DNA of 49,952 nucleotides from Akkermansiaceae bacterium (GCA_903888515.1 CAISTY010000109.1:1-49952), one strand, 5' to 3'; shown: positions 7,549 to 15,830, numbered from the stretch's first letter. The notes: a model not told the origin generated them from the sequence alone. Numbers and translations: made by a program.

Positions 7549-8853
7549 TTACTTTCCGACAAATGCGCCGTTGGAGATATAGAGTGGTTGCTTCAGCGGG
7601 TCATCGTTGCTTTCGAGGATTGTACCATTCGGGCCGAATTTCTTCTGGAGACAGGCGCTGAATCTGGTGTGTTCGACCTTGATTTCCCCAAGGACGATGT
7701 AATCACCGGCGGCATCGACGACGGTTTTACCATCCCGAATTGTCAGGTAAAACAATAGGGTTGGCGAGTCACTGGATGATTCTCCGCTGACTTCACTGGT
7801 CACCCATTTCCCCGCACTCTCCAATTTCCCTCCCACCCATTTGCCGCCGCCGGCGTGGACGAAAAGGATACCCGAAACGGCATGGTTGTTTTTGGGCACG
7901 AAGAAGCGGGTGAAGATTCGATAACTTCCCTTGTGAGAAAGCGGCGGGAGGATTCCGGGAAAGGCTCCGTGGGGATTTTTAGCTCCCAGTTCATAGGATA
8001 GTTTCATACCCTTTTGTGTTTCCACTTCGTGTCGGAATACCGGAGTGAGTTCCCCCAGCGTGAGGCCCTTCGCCTCCTTGCCATTGAAGATCTGGTGATA
8101 GGAGACGTAAGGGTCGGCAGTGTAGCCTTTGGCGCCGACGAATTCTCCCAGAACCTTGGCTTTGGTATCGCCCAGCTCCTTTTTCTCTCCGGTTTCTTCG
8201 CGGACGTTCTGAACGGGACTCTCCATGCTGACTTTCCCGCTTCGATCCGGAAGAACGAGGACTTCGAGGTTGTCGCCGTAGCGCCTCAGACGCAGGGCCG
8301 GGGGTGCTCTGCCGGGAAGCCCCCCCTGTTTGACCAATTCCCGCAGGTTGTCGATACCGACGGTTGTGGCGAGAGTTTCCCGTGTTTGTTTCGCGGCGAT
8401 GGCGTCATCGATCTGACCGGCCTTGGTGAGTTCGGTTTCCTGGATCTTCAGGATCTCCTCCAGTTTTCCGAACAATTCGGTGACTGTTTCCGCATGGGTT
8501 TTAAGAACCTGGTTGCGAAGTTCCACATACTTGCTTCGCATCTGCTTGATTTCGGATGCGGTATTGTCAGGCAGGCGCGGGAGCGGATCCAGATGCGCCT
8601 TGACCCTCTCGATCTCATCGCGGATCGGAATCACGGCAGCAAGCTTGCCCGACGATTTCGCGGTTTCGTGCTGGCGATCAAGACCGCCGAGATAGCCGGC
8701 TTCCAGCTTCTTGAGTTGCTCATCGCGCCGGGCGGTGGCATCATCGTAGCGCAGCATGAAGGACTTCTTTAATTCTTCAGGCGTGGCACCTGGCACAACA
8801 GCCACCTGCAGCATCAGGGCAAGGGGAACAAGGCATGTGAGGAGAGAGTTCAT
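7549..8853 (-). CDS. Secreted coiled-coil protein of unknown function
   Basis: The ATG at 8853 opens a clear signal peptide (MNSLLTCLVPLALMLQVAVV, cleavage near GAT). About 170 charged, helical residues follow, likely coiled coil, with repeated KLEA/DEIERVK/ETELTKAGQIDDAIAAK patterns common in Verrucomicrobia/Planctomycetes secreted proteins. The C-terminal ~200 residues are beta-rich and contain a RIFTRFFVPKNNHAVSGILF stretch that may be a carbohydrate-binding sandwich. A longer frame continues upstream but only shadows rmlB. Placement between fucosyltransferase and rmlB suggests a periplasmic or surface role in polysaccharide handling. That is inference only. Confidence 0.7.
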   Translation of the reverse strand: MNSLLTCLVPLALMLQVAVVPGATPEELKKSFMLRYDDATARRDEQLKKLEAGYLGGLDRQHETAKSSGKLAAVIPIRDEIERVKAHLDPLPRLPDNTASEIKQMRSKYVELRNQVLKTHAETVTELFGKLEEILKIQETELTKAGQIDDAIAAKQTRETLATTVGIDNLRELVKQGGLPGRAPPALRLRRYGDNLEVLVLPDRSGKVSMESPVQNVREETGEKKELGDTKAKVLGEFVGAKGYTADPYVSYHQIFNGKEAKGLTLGELTPVFRHEVETQKGMKLSYELGAKNPHGAFPGILPPLSHKGSYRIFTRFFVPKNNHAVSGILFVHAGGGKWVGGKLESAGKWVTSEVSGESSSDSPTLLFYLTIRDGKTVVDAAGDYIVLGEIKVEHTRFSACLQKKFGPNGTILESNDDPLKQPLYISNGAFVGK

Positions 8854-8863
8854 GGTCCGTACG

Positions 8864-10015
8864 TTAGATTGACGCCTTTCCCAGGCGTTGCAACTGATAG
8901 GTGCCATTGAGGATGGGCCGCCACCATGCCTCGTTGTCGAGATACCAGGCGACGGTTTTGCGAAAGCCTGATTGGTGATCCTGTTGGGGTAGCCAGCCGA
9001 GGTGGTCGCGGATTTTCGCGGCGTCGATGGCATAGCGCAAGTCGTGGCCGGGGCGGTCGGTGACAAAAGTGATTTGTTCTGCAAAGATCTTCCCATTTCT
9101 GCGTTCCGCTTTCAACTTTCCGCTTTCCACACAATCGTCGAGCAACCGGCATAACAACCGCACCAGGTCAATGTTGCGCATCTCGTTGTTACCGCCGATG
9201 TTATAGGTTTGGCCGGGGGTTCCATGGGAGATGGCGGTGAGCAGGGCTTCGGTGTGGTCTTCGACGTAGAGCCAGTCGCGGATGTTTTCGCCCTTGCCAT
9301 AGACCGGAATGGGTTCGCCGCGGAGCGCCTTGAGGATGACCACCGGAATGAGTTTTTCGGGAAACTGGAAGGGGCCGTAATTGTTAGAACAATTGGTGAC
9401 GATGACGGGCAAGCCATAGGTATCGTGCCAGGCGCGGGCGAGGTGATCGGAAGAGGCCTTGCTGGCGGAATAAGGGGAGTGAGGGTCGTAGGGCGTGGTT
9501 TCGGTGAAAAAACCGGTTGCGCCCAGTGAGCCATAGACTTCGTCGGTGGAGACGTGCAAAAATCGGAACGATTTTTGTGCCGGTGGATTTGGGATGTTGA
9601 ATTGGAGACCCCGCCATCCTGCCCTCTGGTCTCTGGTCTCTGTCCTCTGGTCTCTTGCTTCCGGCAGACCGCGCCAATACTCCAGGGCAGCCTCTAGCAG
9701 GGTGTAGGTGCCGAGGATGTTGGTCTGGATGAAGGCGCCGGGGCCATCGATGGAGCGGTCCACGTGGGACTCGGCGGCGAGGTGCATGACCCAGTGCGGC
9801 TGGAAGCCGCTGAAGGCGGTGCGCATGGCGGCGGCATCGCAGATGTCGGCTTGGAGAAACTGGTGGGCCGGCTGGTTGGTTAGATCGGCGAGCGAGTTCG
9901 GATTGCCGGCGTAGGTGAGTTTATCGATATTGAGCACCTGATGGCCACGCGAGACGAGCAGGCGGACCAGGTTGGAGCCGATGAAACCGGCGCCGCCAGT
10001 GATGAGTATGCGCAT
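8864..10015 (-). CDS. rmlB: dTDP-glucose 4,6-dehydratase
   Basis: It converts dTDP-glucose to dTDP-4-keto-6-deoxyglucose. [10 protein letters not shown] (6-15) binds NAD, STDEVYG (156-162) carries the catalytic Asp-Glu, and YSASK is at 182-186. At 383 aa it is ~30 residues longer than usual. An Arg/Gln-rich insertion at about 120-147 ([16 protein letters not shown]) is encoded by TCTGGTC/TCTCTGG 7-mers. A second insertion, at 296-311, comes from CCGCTTT-type repeats. Both fall in loops before conserved blocks. rmlA, rmlC and rmlD are absent here, so the product may feed another branch, or those genes lie elsewhere. Confidence 0.94.
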   Translation of the reverse strand: MRILITGGAGFIGSNLVRLLVSRGHQVLNIDKLTYAGNPNSLADLTNQPAHQFLQADICDAAAMRTAFSGFQPHWVMHLAAESHVDRSIDGPGAFIQTNILGTYTLLEAALEYWRGLPEARDQRTETRDQRAGWRGLQFNIPNPPAQKSFRFLHVSTDEVYGSLGATGFFTETTPYDPHSPYSASKASSDHLARAWHDTYGLPVIVTNCSNNYGPFQFPEKLIPVVILKALRGEPIPVYGKGENIRDWLYVEDHTEALLTAISHGTPGQTYNIGGNNEMRNIDLVRLLCRLLDDCVESGKLKAERRNGKIFAEQITFVTDRPGHDLRYAIDAAKIRDHLGWLPQQDHQSGFRKTVAWYLDNEAWWRPILNGTYQLQRLGKASI

Positions 10016-10019
10016 GAGA

Positions 10020-10322
10020 TCAGAGGTCGGAGGTGGTCAGGCGATGGTCCAAAGCATGCTCGAAGCTGATGAGTTCGCGGAGGATCGCGTTGTAGCAACT
10101 GTGGGCACGGGTGCCTTCGTGGGCGAGCATTCGATAGAGCTCAAGTTCCGCTCCGTCATAGCGGGGTGCTGCGTCCGTCATCAAACCCGCCCGGATCAAG
10201 CGAGGCCTGGCGATTCTCACAAGGCAGGCCGGGATGCTCTGACGGCCGGCATGGAAATCCTGCAATCCTTCGAGGATTTGGTCAGCACACGGCAATCCTG
10301 AGAGCAGTTCGGATGGGCTCAT
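10020..10322 (-). CDS. Small helical protein, downstream partner of NTase module 2
   Basis: This 100-aa protein, rich in Leu/Arg/Ala, matches no family I recognise. Its ATG at 10322 overlaps the stop of the NTase gene (ATGA), so the two are co-translated. [17 protein letters not shown] and the His/Glu content do not form a clear active site. By analogy with NTase-based toxin-antitoxin pairs it may be the partner that neutralises or directs the NTase. The 3' end borders rmlB, only 5 nt away. Confidence 0.5.
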   Translation of the reverse strand: MSPSELLSGLPCADQILEGLQDFHAGRQSIPACLVRIARPRLIRAGLMTDAAPRYDGAELELYRMLAHEGTRAHSCYNAILRELISFEHALDHRLTTSDL

Positions 10323-10870
10323 GATGCGCTGGTTGCGGGGGATTCGGGTGCCTCGCTGCAGAACGCTGCGACGACCGCGCGGAATGACTTGGGGTCAAGA
10401 GCCGGGTACCGGATGATCAGCGGTTCGATTTGCAGGAATAGCTGAAAGAGCAGGTCTGGACGGATCAGTTCTGCCTGCCGCATGGCAGTCACGTCAGTCA
10501 AGTCCCTGGCATGTCCGCGTTCCAGTTTCGCGAGGGCCTGACTATAGAGATCGTAATGATAAAAGTCGATCAGGCCGTGGCGGGCAATGAACAGGCTCCG
10601 TTCACGCCAGCGTGGAAGAGCGGGGATAAAATCGTCCGGGCTTGCCAGTTCGATGTTCACTGCAAGTTCATCTTTCAGCACCGCAATGGCTTCAAAAAAG
10701 CCGGCGGGTTCCGGATCGGCTTTCAAGTCCACATCGACCGTCATTGGGCGCCATCCGTGCAGGAGGGCTGTCGCGCCTCCCGTGAGATAGATCCGCCCGG
10801 CACTTGTCACTCTGTGGCCTAATGCGGCCATGAGGGCTTCAAGTTTCTGGCGTTGGACGGGAAGGCGCAT
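10319..10870 (-). CDS. Nucleotidyltransferase-fold protein, module 2
   Basis: LTGGATALLHGW (29-40) followed by VDVDLKADP (45-53) is the Gly-Gly plus DxD metal-site pattern of the DUF6036/AbiEii-like NTases. The 183-aa length fits one domain. It is first in a two-gene unit with the 100-aa protein. About 165 nt upstream is one of the TTGTTCA-N8-TGAACAA operators with a promoter-like -35/-10 pointing at this gene. The gene interrupts the sugar-nucleotide operon upstream of rmlB, and its target is unknown. Confidence 0.65.
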   Translation of the reverse strand: MRLPVQRQKLEALMAALGHRVTSAGRIYLTGGATALLHGWRPMTVDVDLKADPEPAGFFEAIAVLKDELAVNIELASPDDFIPALPRWRERSLFIARHGLIDFYHYDLYSQALAKLERGHARDLTDVTAMRQAELIRPDLLFQLFLQIEPLIIRYPALDPKSFRAVVAAFCSEAPESPATSAS

Positions 10871-11033
10871 GGGTCAATGCAGGGAGAGAAGTTAACCGTT
10901 AGGATCGAGCGCGTGACATCATGGAAAGCCGGCGGAATCGCACGCTGCCGCCCTTGGTTGTGCCTTGGAGTGGGCGGAACTTGCCGTGGAATCAGGGTGG
11001 GTGACATGCAACTTGCAGAAGCCGCACGCATGG

Positions 11034-11077
11034 AAAATAGCACATGCGGAATTTTGTTCAAGAAAAAATGAACAAAA
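11034..11077 (-). promoter_or_regulatory. Operator TTGTTCA-N8-TGAACAA overlapping a minus-strand promoter
   Basis: The palindrome TTTTGTTCA (11052-11060), 8 nt, TGAACAAAA (11069-11077) is perfect over 9 bp per arm. On the minus strand, TTGAAC, a 16-nt spacer and TATTTT (11039-11034) form a good sigma70-like promoter. Its -35 sits inside the palindrome. It would drive NTase module 2 and perhaps rmlB onward. Confidence 0.65.
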
Positions 11078-11085
11078 GGGAGCGG

Positions 11086-11119
11086 GATGAGTGAGGACGG
11101 ATGACAGAGGACGGAGGGG
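11086..11119. repeat. Degenerate GAGGACGG short repeats
   Basis: Imperfect units GAGTGAGGACGG / ATGACAGAGGACGG, resembling the GAGTGAGGACAGATGGCAG word at 2553. They belong to the same class of spacer repeats. Confidence 0.55.
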
Positions 11120-11163
11120 CGCGGGATTTTCTAACATCTGGCGCGATGGGCCGCTCTTCCCAT

Positions 11164-11382
11164 CTATTCAAACAGTGACAGGTTCAGGCCAGACTGGCGG
11201 ATGATCGACGCCAGGGTGCCTGGTTTGAGATCTTTGTGGATAGGCACGGGCACCGTTCTGGTGGTCTCACCTGTGCGCAGTTGCATGATTCGGTGACTTC
11301 CTCGCTGACGCACCTCTTTGAAGCCTTGAGCTTCGAGCAGACGGCACATTTCCAAGCCCGAAAACCGTTTGCGCGGGGGCAT
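11164..11382 (-). CDS. hicA: HicA-type mRNA interferase toxin
   Basis: This 72-aa double-stranded-RNA-binding-like protein carries FSGLEMCRLLEAQGF, then RQRGSHRIMQL with the catalytic His of HicA toxins, and the closing VPIHKDLKPGTLASIIRQ motif. HicA cleaves mRNA during stress and is neutralised by HicB. The ATG at 11382 lies within the hicB frame, so the genes overlap heavily (hicB upstream, hicA downstream). Its position between two transcription units of the polysaccharide locus suggests a mobile addiction module. Confidence 0.88.
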   Translation of the reverse strand: MPPRKRFSGLEMCRLLEAQGFKEVRQRGSHRIMQLRTGETTRTVPVPIHKDLKPGTLASIIRQSGLNLSLFE

Positions 11383-11596
11383 ACTCGGTCTCAAACTGGG
11401 TGATCCAGGACTCCGCGCTCAAACGCCCTTCGATTTCCGCAGGCGACGCCGTTTCCAAAAAAAGCCCCACCGCTTCCTTGAGATTGGCAAGAGCCTCGTC
11501 GGGGGTCGCGCCCTGGCTCGCAATATCCAATTCAGGAGACATGGCCACGACCAAGCCTTCTTCAAATCGCAGAATCGCCGTGAATTTCGCTTTCAT
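11267..11596 (-). CDS. hicB: HicB-type antitoxin, C-terminus extended into hicA
   Basis: Residues 1-75 (MKAKFTAILRFEEGLVVAMS, then PELDIASQGATPDEALANLKEAV) are the partial-RNase H fold of HicB antitoxins. The frame does not stop where HicB normally ends. It runs on another ~35 residues out of frame through hicA, a 116-nt overlap. The tail (RSSRLQRGASARKSPN...) looks like translation of hicA in a wrong frame. It may be a stop-loss or a frameshift near 11380. The operator at 11740-11773 is upstream, about 145 nt from the start. Confidence 0.82.
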   Translation of the reverse strand: MKAKFTAILRFEEGLVVAMSPELDIASQGATPDEALANLKEAVGLFLETASPAEIEGRLSAESWITQFETEYAPAQTVFGLGNVPSARSSRLQRGASARKSPNHATAHR

Positions 11597-11725
11597 GGGT
11601 GCATGTTACGCCGGATCCGCGCTGGCGGAAGCCGGAATTTCGAGGATCAGATCCATAATGTTGGTGAGTCAAAGTTCGCCATAGTCCCTGAGTGGATGCA
11701 AACCTTCGAAAGGTGGCATGACTGG

Positions 11726-11773
11726 AGAAAACAAAATCCGGCTGATTGTTCAAGGGAAAATGAACAATCAGCC
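11726..11773 (-). promoter_or_regulatory. Operator TTGTTCA-N8-TGAACAA, extended palindrome
   Basis: GGCTGATTGTTCA (11740-11752), 8 nt, TGAACAATCAGCC (11761-11773) is a perfect 13-bp inverted repeat with the same core as 11052 and 24833. On the minus strand, TTGAAC, 16 nt, TTTTCT suggests a weak promoter toward hicB. It also lies ~75 nt upstream of the divergent membrane-protein gene, so it may serve both. Confidence 0.6.
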
Positions 11774-11845
11774 GCTGTGAGGAAACACGTTAGAGCAGGA
11801 TGAGTGATTGCCATAAGCGTGGCGAGAAGGCAGGGTGGGGTGGAG

Positions 11846-12535
11846 ATGGTCCTGCTGAAGATAATCCTGAGAGATCGGCGGATGCACCGTTTGGCGGGTG
11901 GCTTGCTGGTGATGGCTGCAGGTACCGTGTTGCTGGCGTGGAAACTCGGGTTGGACGGCGCGATGCTGAAAACGGCGTGGCAGCAGACGGAGGCGTGGCT
12001 GATCGAGCGGCCGTGGTGGTTGTTCGTGGGTCTGGTGGTTTTGCCGGGCTTGCCGATGCCGTCGAGTGCCTTGCTGATTCTAGCAGGAACAGTGTGGCGC
12101 GACCGTCCGGTAACGGCATGCGCGGTTGGTCTTGTGGCGCTGGCCCTGAACATGACCTGGACCTACTGGGTGGCCGCGCGGCCCGGGCGGGGCCTGGTGG
12201 AAAAACTGTTAGAGGCGGCGAGCTGGCGGATTCCCGAGCTGCCCCGGGGGAATCATTTGCGGATGATCCTGATAGTGCGGCTGACACCCGGGCTGCCTTT
12301 GTTCTTGCAGAACTATTTGCTCGGGTTTTTCCGGGTACCTTTCCGCTTGTATCTGCCGGTGTCGCTGGGATGTAGCGGATTGATCGCCAGTGGCATCGTT
12401 CTCAGTGCGGCGGGAGTTGCGGATGCAAATCTAACGCCTGTTTTGACCGGGGTGTCGTTGCTCGTGCTGGGGTGGGTAATGGTACGGATGACCCGGCAGC
12501 GGCTGGGGAGGGTGAAAGGTGGCGCGGCCCGATGA
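11846..12535 (+). CDS. VTT/TVP38-TMEM64 (DedA-like) family membrane protein
   Basis: This ~229-aa integral membrane protein has about five hydrophobic segments. It has the VTT/SNARE-associated core pattern: LPGLPMPSSALLILAGTVW early, and a RLTPGLPLFLQNYLLGFFRV stretch later, which is the usual G-x-P-loop region of TVP38 proteins. These are thought to move lipids or small ions across the inner membrane. I prefer the ATG at 11846 after a purine-rich GGGTGGGGTGGAG; a GTG at 11804 is an alternative. It is the only plus-strand gene within the polysaccharide locus. Its last codons (KGGAAR-stop) lie inside a REP hairpin, so the C-terminus was rewritten by the repeat. Confidence 0.75.
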   Translation: MVLLKIILRDRRMHRLAGGLLVMAAGTVLLAWKLGLDGAMLKTAWQQTEAWLIERPWWLFVGLVVLPGLPMPSSALLILAGTVWRDRPVTACAVGLVALALNMTWTYWVAARPGRGLVEKLLEAASWRIPELPRGNHLRMILIVRLTPGLPLFLQNYLLGFFRVPFRLYLPVSLGCSGLIASGIVLSAAGVADANLTPVLTGVSLLVLGWVMVRMTRQRLGRVKGGAAR

Positions 12536-12750
12536 GACCGCAGGTCAAAAAGGTAGCGCGGCCTCGATGAGGCCGCAGTGGAAAAGGTAGCGCGGCCTCG
12601 ATGAGGCCGCATGGAGGGACCATGGGTGGTCCAAAAGAAGACGGATAGGCCTGGCTTGGGCTGGGTGTTGGCTGATCATTGGCATGCGCTCTCGGCGAGA
12701 GCGCGCCACCTGAGAGAGCTACCTGATAGCCACCTGATAGCCACCTGCGA
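12518..12750. repeat. REPIN A: three direct REP hairpins, spacer, inverted REP, 11-bp repeats
   Basis: GGTGGCGCGGCCCGATGAG (12518), then GGTAGCGCGGCCTCGATGAG at 12552 and again at 12586, form GC hairpins. The last is followed by an ~85-nt spacer with GGCTTGGGCTGGGTGTTGG and a closing inverted hairpin GCGCTCTCGGCGAGAGCGC ending in GCGCCACC at 12710. The two ends are inverted (GGTRGCGCG...CGCGYYACC). Copies of TGATAGCCACC follow. The spacer is nearly identical to those of REPINs B and C. Confidence 0.9.
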
Positions 12751-12759
12751 GCACCAGTC

Positions 12760-14004
12760 TCACACGATCATGCCGGCGCCGACGGTTTCGTGGGTGCCGG
12801 GATCGATGAGGATGAATGAGCCGGTGGTGCGGTTGCGACGGTAGGAATCGTGGATGAGCGGCACGGCGGTACGCATGGAGATGCGACCTATATCGTTCAT
12901 GTTGAAACTTTCCACGCCCTCGATCTTGTGGAGGCTGTTGATATCCACATGATATTTCACTTCCTGAATGATCGCCTTGGTTTCGTGAGTGGTGTGCCGG
13001 ACGATCCACTTTTCGCGCGGGAGCATGGGTTTCTGCGAGAACCAGCAAATCATGGCTTCGATGGTCTGACTGACGCGGGGCGGGTTGTTGGCTTTCACCA
13101 AGGTGTCGCCGCGGGAAATGTCGATTGCATCGGTGAGAGTGAAACAGACGGATTGTGGGGCGAAGGCTTCTAGCAGTTCTCCGACCGGGCCGTGGATGGA
13201 CTTGACGCGGGTGGTGAAGCCGGAGGGCAACACGGTGACCTCGTCTCCGGGTTTGAAAACGCCGCCCGCGACACGCCCGGCGTAGCCGCGGAAGTCATGC
13301 CATTCGTCACTCATCGGGCGGATGACCCACTGGACCGGGAAGCGCGCGTCCACATGATTTTCCTCACCACCGACATAGACGTGTTCGAGATGATAGAGAA
13401 GCGTGGCGCCCAGGTACCATGGCATGTTGCCGGACTTGTCGACCACGTTGTCGCCATTGAGGGCGGAGATCGGGATGTCGGTGATTTCGACGATGTTGTC
13501 GAGACGTGAGGCGAAGTTGAGGAAGTCGCCGACGATTTGGTGGTAGATCTTTTCCGAGTAGTCGACGAGGTCCATTTTATTAACGGCGACGACGAGGTGT
13601 TGGATGCGGAGCAGGTTGGCGATGAATGCGTGGCGTTTGGTCTGTTCGATGACGCCCTTGCGTGCGTCGATGAGGATGATGGCGAGGTTGGCGGTGGAGG
13701 CACCGGTCACCATGTTGCGGGTGTATTGAATGTGGCCCGGGGTGTCGGCGATGATGAACTTGCGTTTGGGCGTGGCAAAGTAGCGGTAAGCGACGTCGAT
13801 GGTGATGCCTTGTTCGCGTTCCGCCTTGAGGCCATCGGTGAGCAGGGCGAGGTTGACACATTCCTCGCCGCGGCGACGTGACGACTCTTCCATGGCTTCG
13901 AATTGATCCTCGAAGATGGATTTTGAATCGTAGAGAAGTCGCCCGATGAGGGTGGATTTTCCGTCATCGACGGAGCCGGCGGTGGTGAATCGGAGGAGGT
14001 CCAT
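12760..14004 (-). CDS. cysN: Sulfate adenylyltransferase, GTPase subunit
   Basis: With CysD it forms ATP sulfurylase, which makes APS from ATP and sulfate using GTP hydrolysis. G1 is GSVDDGKS (10-17), G3 is DTPGH (87-91) and G4 is NKMD (142-145), followed by two beta-barrel domains. The 414-aa length means a stand-alone subunit without the CysC fusion, consistent with the separate cysC gene here. It is split from cysD by NTase module 3. In this locus the PAPS product could supply polysaccharide sulfation rather than cysteine synthesis, since no APS/PAPS reductase is nearby. Confidence 0.96.
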   Translation of the reverse strand: MDLLRFTTAGSVDDGKSTLIGRLLYDSKSIFEDQFEAMEESSRRRGEECVNLALLTDGLKAEREQGITIDVAYRYFATPKRKFIIADTPGHIQYTRNMVTGASTANLAIILIDARKGVIEQTKRHAFIANLLRIQHLVVAVNKMDLVDYSEKIYHQIVGDFLNFASRLDNIVEITDIPISALNGDNVVDKSGNMPWYLGATLLYHLEHVYVGGEENHVDARFPVQWVIRPMSDEWHDFRGYAGRVAGGVFKPGDEVTVLPSGFTTRVKSIHGPVGELLEAFAPQSVCFTLTDAIDISRGDTLVKANNPPRVSQTIEAMICWFSQKPMLPREKWIVRHTTHETKAIIQEVKYHVDINSLHKIEGVESFNMNDIGRISMRTAVPLIHDSYRRNRTTGSFILIDPGTHETVGAGMIV

Positions 14005-14015
14005 GGGGTGGGTAA

Positions 14016-14092
14016 AAGCTTAGAGGATAGAGCCTAAAGTTTAGAGTTTAGTGCTTAGAGCTTAGTACTTAGTGCTTGGAGCTTAGTTCCTG
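14016..14092. repeat. CTTAGAG/CTTAGTG short tandem repeats
   Basis: Seven to eight degenerate 8-mers (GCTTAGAG, GTTTAGAG, ACTTAGTG, GCTTAGTA, GCTTGGAG) fill the spacer upstream of cysN. They run into the 3' end of the NTase gene, whose last residues ELSSKH are encoded by the repeat. Confidence 0.85.
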
Positions 14093-14635
14093 AGCGGCTT
14101 GCCATTGGGTTTCGAGGTGGAGCGCGCGTATGGAGGATTCGAGAAACTCGCGGTCGAGTTCCTGCTGCTCGACGATGCCTGCGATGTCGCGAAGGTGTCG
14201 TTGGTGTCCGCTTTCCCGATAGGACTCGAGTTTGTGGAGGATGACGTATTCGGGAGGAGCGACTGTGATCTCACAGTCGGGTGTGGGGATCCGGCGGGTA
14301 TGGGCGAGCGCCCAGTCGAGGCTGGGATGATTCCGTGAGAGGTAGATATCCGCCTTCATGCCGGTATTGTGATGGATGATATTGAAGTGACCGCGAGCTT
14401 CCCGACGGGATTCGACGGCAACCACATCAGAAGGAGGGAGATAGAAGTCTTCTTCGGGAAAAAGTAGCGGAAGTTTTTGAATTTGGTCAGGTAGCAGCAA
14501 TACGACCAGATCAATGTCGAGCGTATTGCGTGGTTCGCCATAGATCGAGCTCGCGACCGATCCCGTGATCATATAGTTGATTCCCGCCGTTGCGAGAGGC
14601 GCGACGAAAAGCGAGATGAAGTTAGGGTCTTGCAT
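14069..14635 (-). CDS. Nucleotidyltransferase-fold protein, module 3
   Basis: MITGSVASSIYG (22-33) and LDIDLVVLL (39-47) give the classic hGS...DxD minimal NTase signature. The 188-aa length fits a single domain. It resembles proteins widespread in Verrucomicrobia/Planctomycetes that sit next to a ~65-aa partner, here the gene just upstream, whose end it overlaps by 14 nt. The pair lies between cysD and cysN, breaking an otherwise conserved operon. The C-terminus runs into short repeats. The function is unknown; a toxin-antitoxin or defence role is plausible. Confidence 0.72.
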   Translation of the reverse strand: MQDPNFISLFVAPLATAGINYMITGSVASSIYGEPRNTLDIDLVVLLLPDQIQKLPLLFPEEDFYLPPSDVVAVESRREARGHFNIIHHNTGMKADIYLSRNHPSLDWALAHTRRIPTPDCEITVAPPEYVILHKLESYRESGHQRHLRDIAGIVEQQELDREFLESSIRALHLETQWQAAQELSSKH

Positions 14636-14816
14636 GGAGCCAGATTCGGGCGAGTATTCTTTCGATTTCGGCAGGCGAGGTTTGCGGGTTGCGGAGTCTG
14701 ATACCCATCCGTTTCAGTTCGCGGGTCTGCTGGATGGTGGCGGCGAGAAGCTGGTATTTTTCGGCTCCGCTCATCGTCTTCCAGATGGCGGTTTGTTTGG
14801 GATCGGGCAGAGACAT
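14622..14816 (-). CDS. Small partner protein of NTase module 3
   Basis: This 64-aa helical protein begins MSLPDPKQTAIWKTMSGAEK and ends EIERILARIWLHARP. I recall this type as the constant upstream neighbour of hGS...DID nucleotidyltransferases. It has no catalytic motif and no hydrophobic segment. A longer frame upstream of the ATG at 14816 is repeat read-through. It overlaps the NTase start, so the two are co-expressed. An antitoxin or adaptor role is possible. Confidence 0.65.
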   Translation of the reverse strand: MSLPDPKQTAIWKTMSGAEKYQLLAATIQQTRELKRMGIRLRNPQTSPAEIERILARIWLHARP

Positions 14817-14824
14817 GGGGGTAA

Positions 14825-14910
14825 ACGCTGAGATGCTGAAATGAAGAGGGGAGGAAGACCGATTGCGAAGCACGGAGTGTAATTTCAGCATTTCAGTTTT
14901 CAGCTTTTAT
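14825..14910. repeat. ATGCTGAAAT / TTTCAGCAT repeats downstream of cysD
   Basis: GCTGAGATGCTGAAATG on the left and AATTTCAGCATTTCAGTTTTCAGC on the right form degenerate 8-9 bp repeats in inverted orientation around a GC-rich core. They may fold after cysD transcription. No gene is seen. Confidence 0.6.
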
Positions 14911-15816
14911 TCAGAAATAGCCCTCTTTTTTCCGGTCTTCCATGGCGGTTTCGGAGCGTTTGTCATCGGAGCGGGTACCGCGTTCGGTTTGGCGGGCGGC
15001 GGCGACTTCGGCGATGACCTCGTCGAGGGTGGAGGCGGAGGACTCGATGGCACCGGTGCAGGTGGCGTCACCGATGGTACGGAAGCGGACGATCTGGCGG
15101 CTGGCCGGTTCGTGGTCCTGAGGCTGGAGGAACCGGGTGACGGCGAGCAAGGTGCCATTGCGCTGGAAGACTTCGCGTTGGTGGGCGAAGTAGATGGCGG
15201 GAAGCGGGATGTTTTCGCGTTGGAGATACATCCAGATATCCATTTCGGTGAAATTCGAGAGCGGGAAGATGCGGAAATGCTCGCCGGGATGTCGGTGGCC
15301 GTTGAAGAGGTTCCAGAGTTCGGGTCGTTGGTTTTTCGGATCCCATTGGCCGAAGTCGTCGCGGTGTGAGAAGAAGCGTTCCTTGGCACGGGCTTTTTCC
15401 TCATCGCGGCGGCCACCGCCGAGGCAGGCGTCGTAGTGGTTTTTTTCGATGGTATCGAGCAGGGTGATGGTTTGGAGTTTGTTGCGGGAGGCATTGGCAC
15501 CGGTTTCCTCCGTAACGCGTCCGGTATCGATGGATTCCTGGACCGAGCCGACGACCAGTTGGGCACGCATCAAGTCCACGAACTCGTCGCGAAAAGTCAT
15601 GGTTTCGGGGAAATTGTGGCCGGTATCGATGTGGACGAGAGGGAAGGGCATGCGCGCCGGCCAGAACGCCTTGCGGGCCAGCCATGCCATGACGATGGAA
15701 TCTTTGCCACCCGAGAAAAGCAGGGCCGGATTCTGGAACTGGGCGGCGGTTTCGCGGAGCACGAAGATGGCTTCGGCTTCAAGTTGGTCAAGGTGGCTCA
15801 GGTGATAGTCGGGCAT
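14911..15816 (-). CDS. cysD: Sulfate adenylyltransferase, small subunit
   Basis: This PP-loop ATPase forms APS with CysN. The PP-loop SGGKDS is at 35-40, followed by LVHIDTGHNFPE and the RRDEEKARAKERFFS block typical of CysD. The 301-aa length is right for the family. The ATG at 15816 (MPDYHLSHLDQLEAEAIFVL) is the family start; a longer frame extending to 16023 is read-through into cysC antisense-like codons. cysC lies 14 nt upstream, giving the order cysC-cysD-(NTase pair)-cysN. Confidence 0.96.
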   Translation of the reverse strand: MPDYHLSHLDQLEAEAIFVLRETAAQFQNPALLFSGGKDSIVMAWLARKAFWPARMPFPLVHIDTGHNFPETMTFRDEFVDLMRAQLVVGSVQESIDTGRVTEETGANASRNKLQTITLLDTIEKNHYDACLGGGRRDEEKARAKERFFSHRDDFGQWDPKNQRPELWNLFNGHRHPGEHFRIFPLSNFTEMDIWMYLQRENIPLPAIYFAHQREVFQRNGTLLAVTRFLQPQDHEPASRQIVRFRTIGDATCTGAIESSASTLDEVIAEVAAARQTERGTRSDDKRSETAMEDRKKEGYF

Positions 15817-15830
15817 GGCAGAGGGGTTAC

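Noticed and set aside
8854..9096. 81-residue N-terminal extension of the secreted protein
   Set aside because: It overlaps rmlB on the same strand and would bury the signal peptide.
11400..11803. Plus-strand frames opposite hicB
   Set aside because: No motif, and they are antisense to a well-supported gene.
14907..15566. 219-codon minus-strand frame overlapping cysD
   Set aside because: It is Pro/Ser/Thr-rich and out of frame with the clear cysD domain order.
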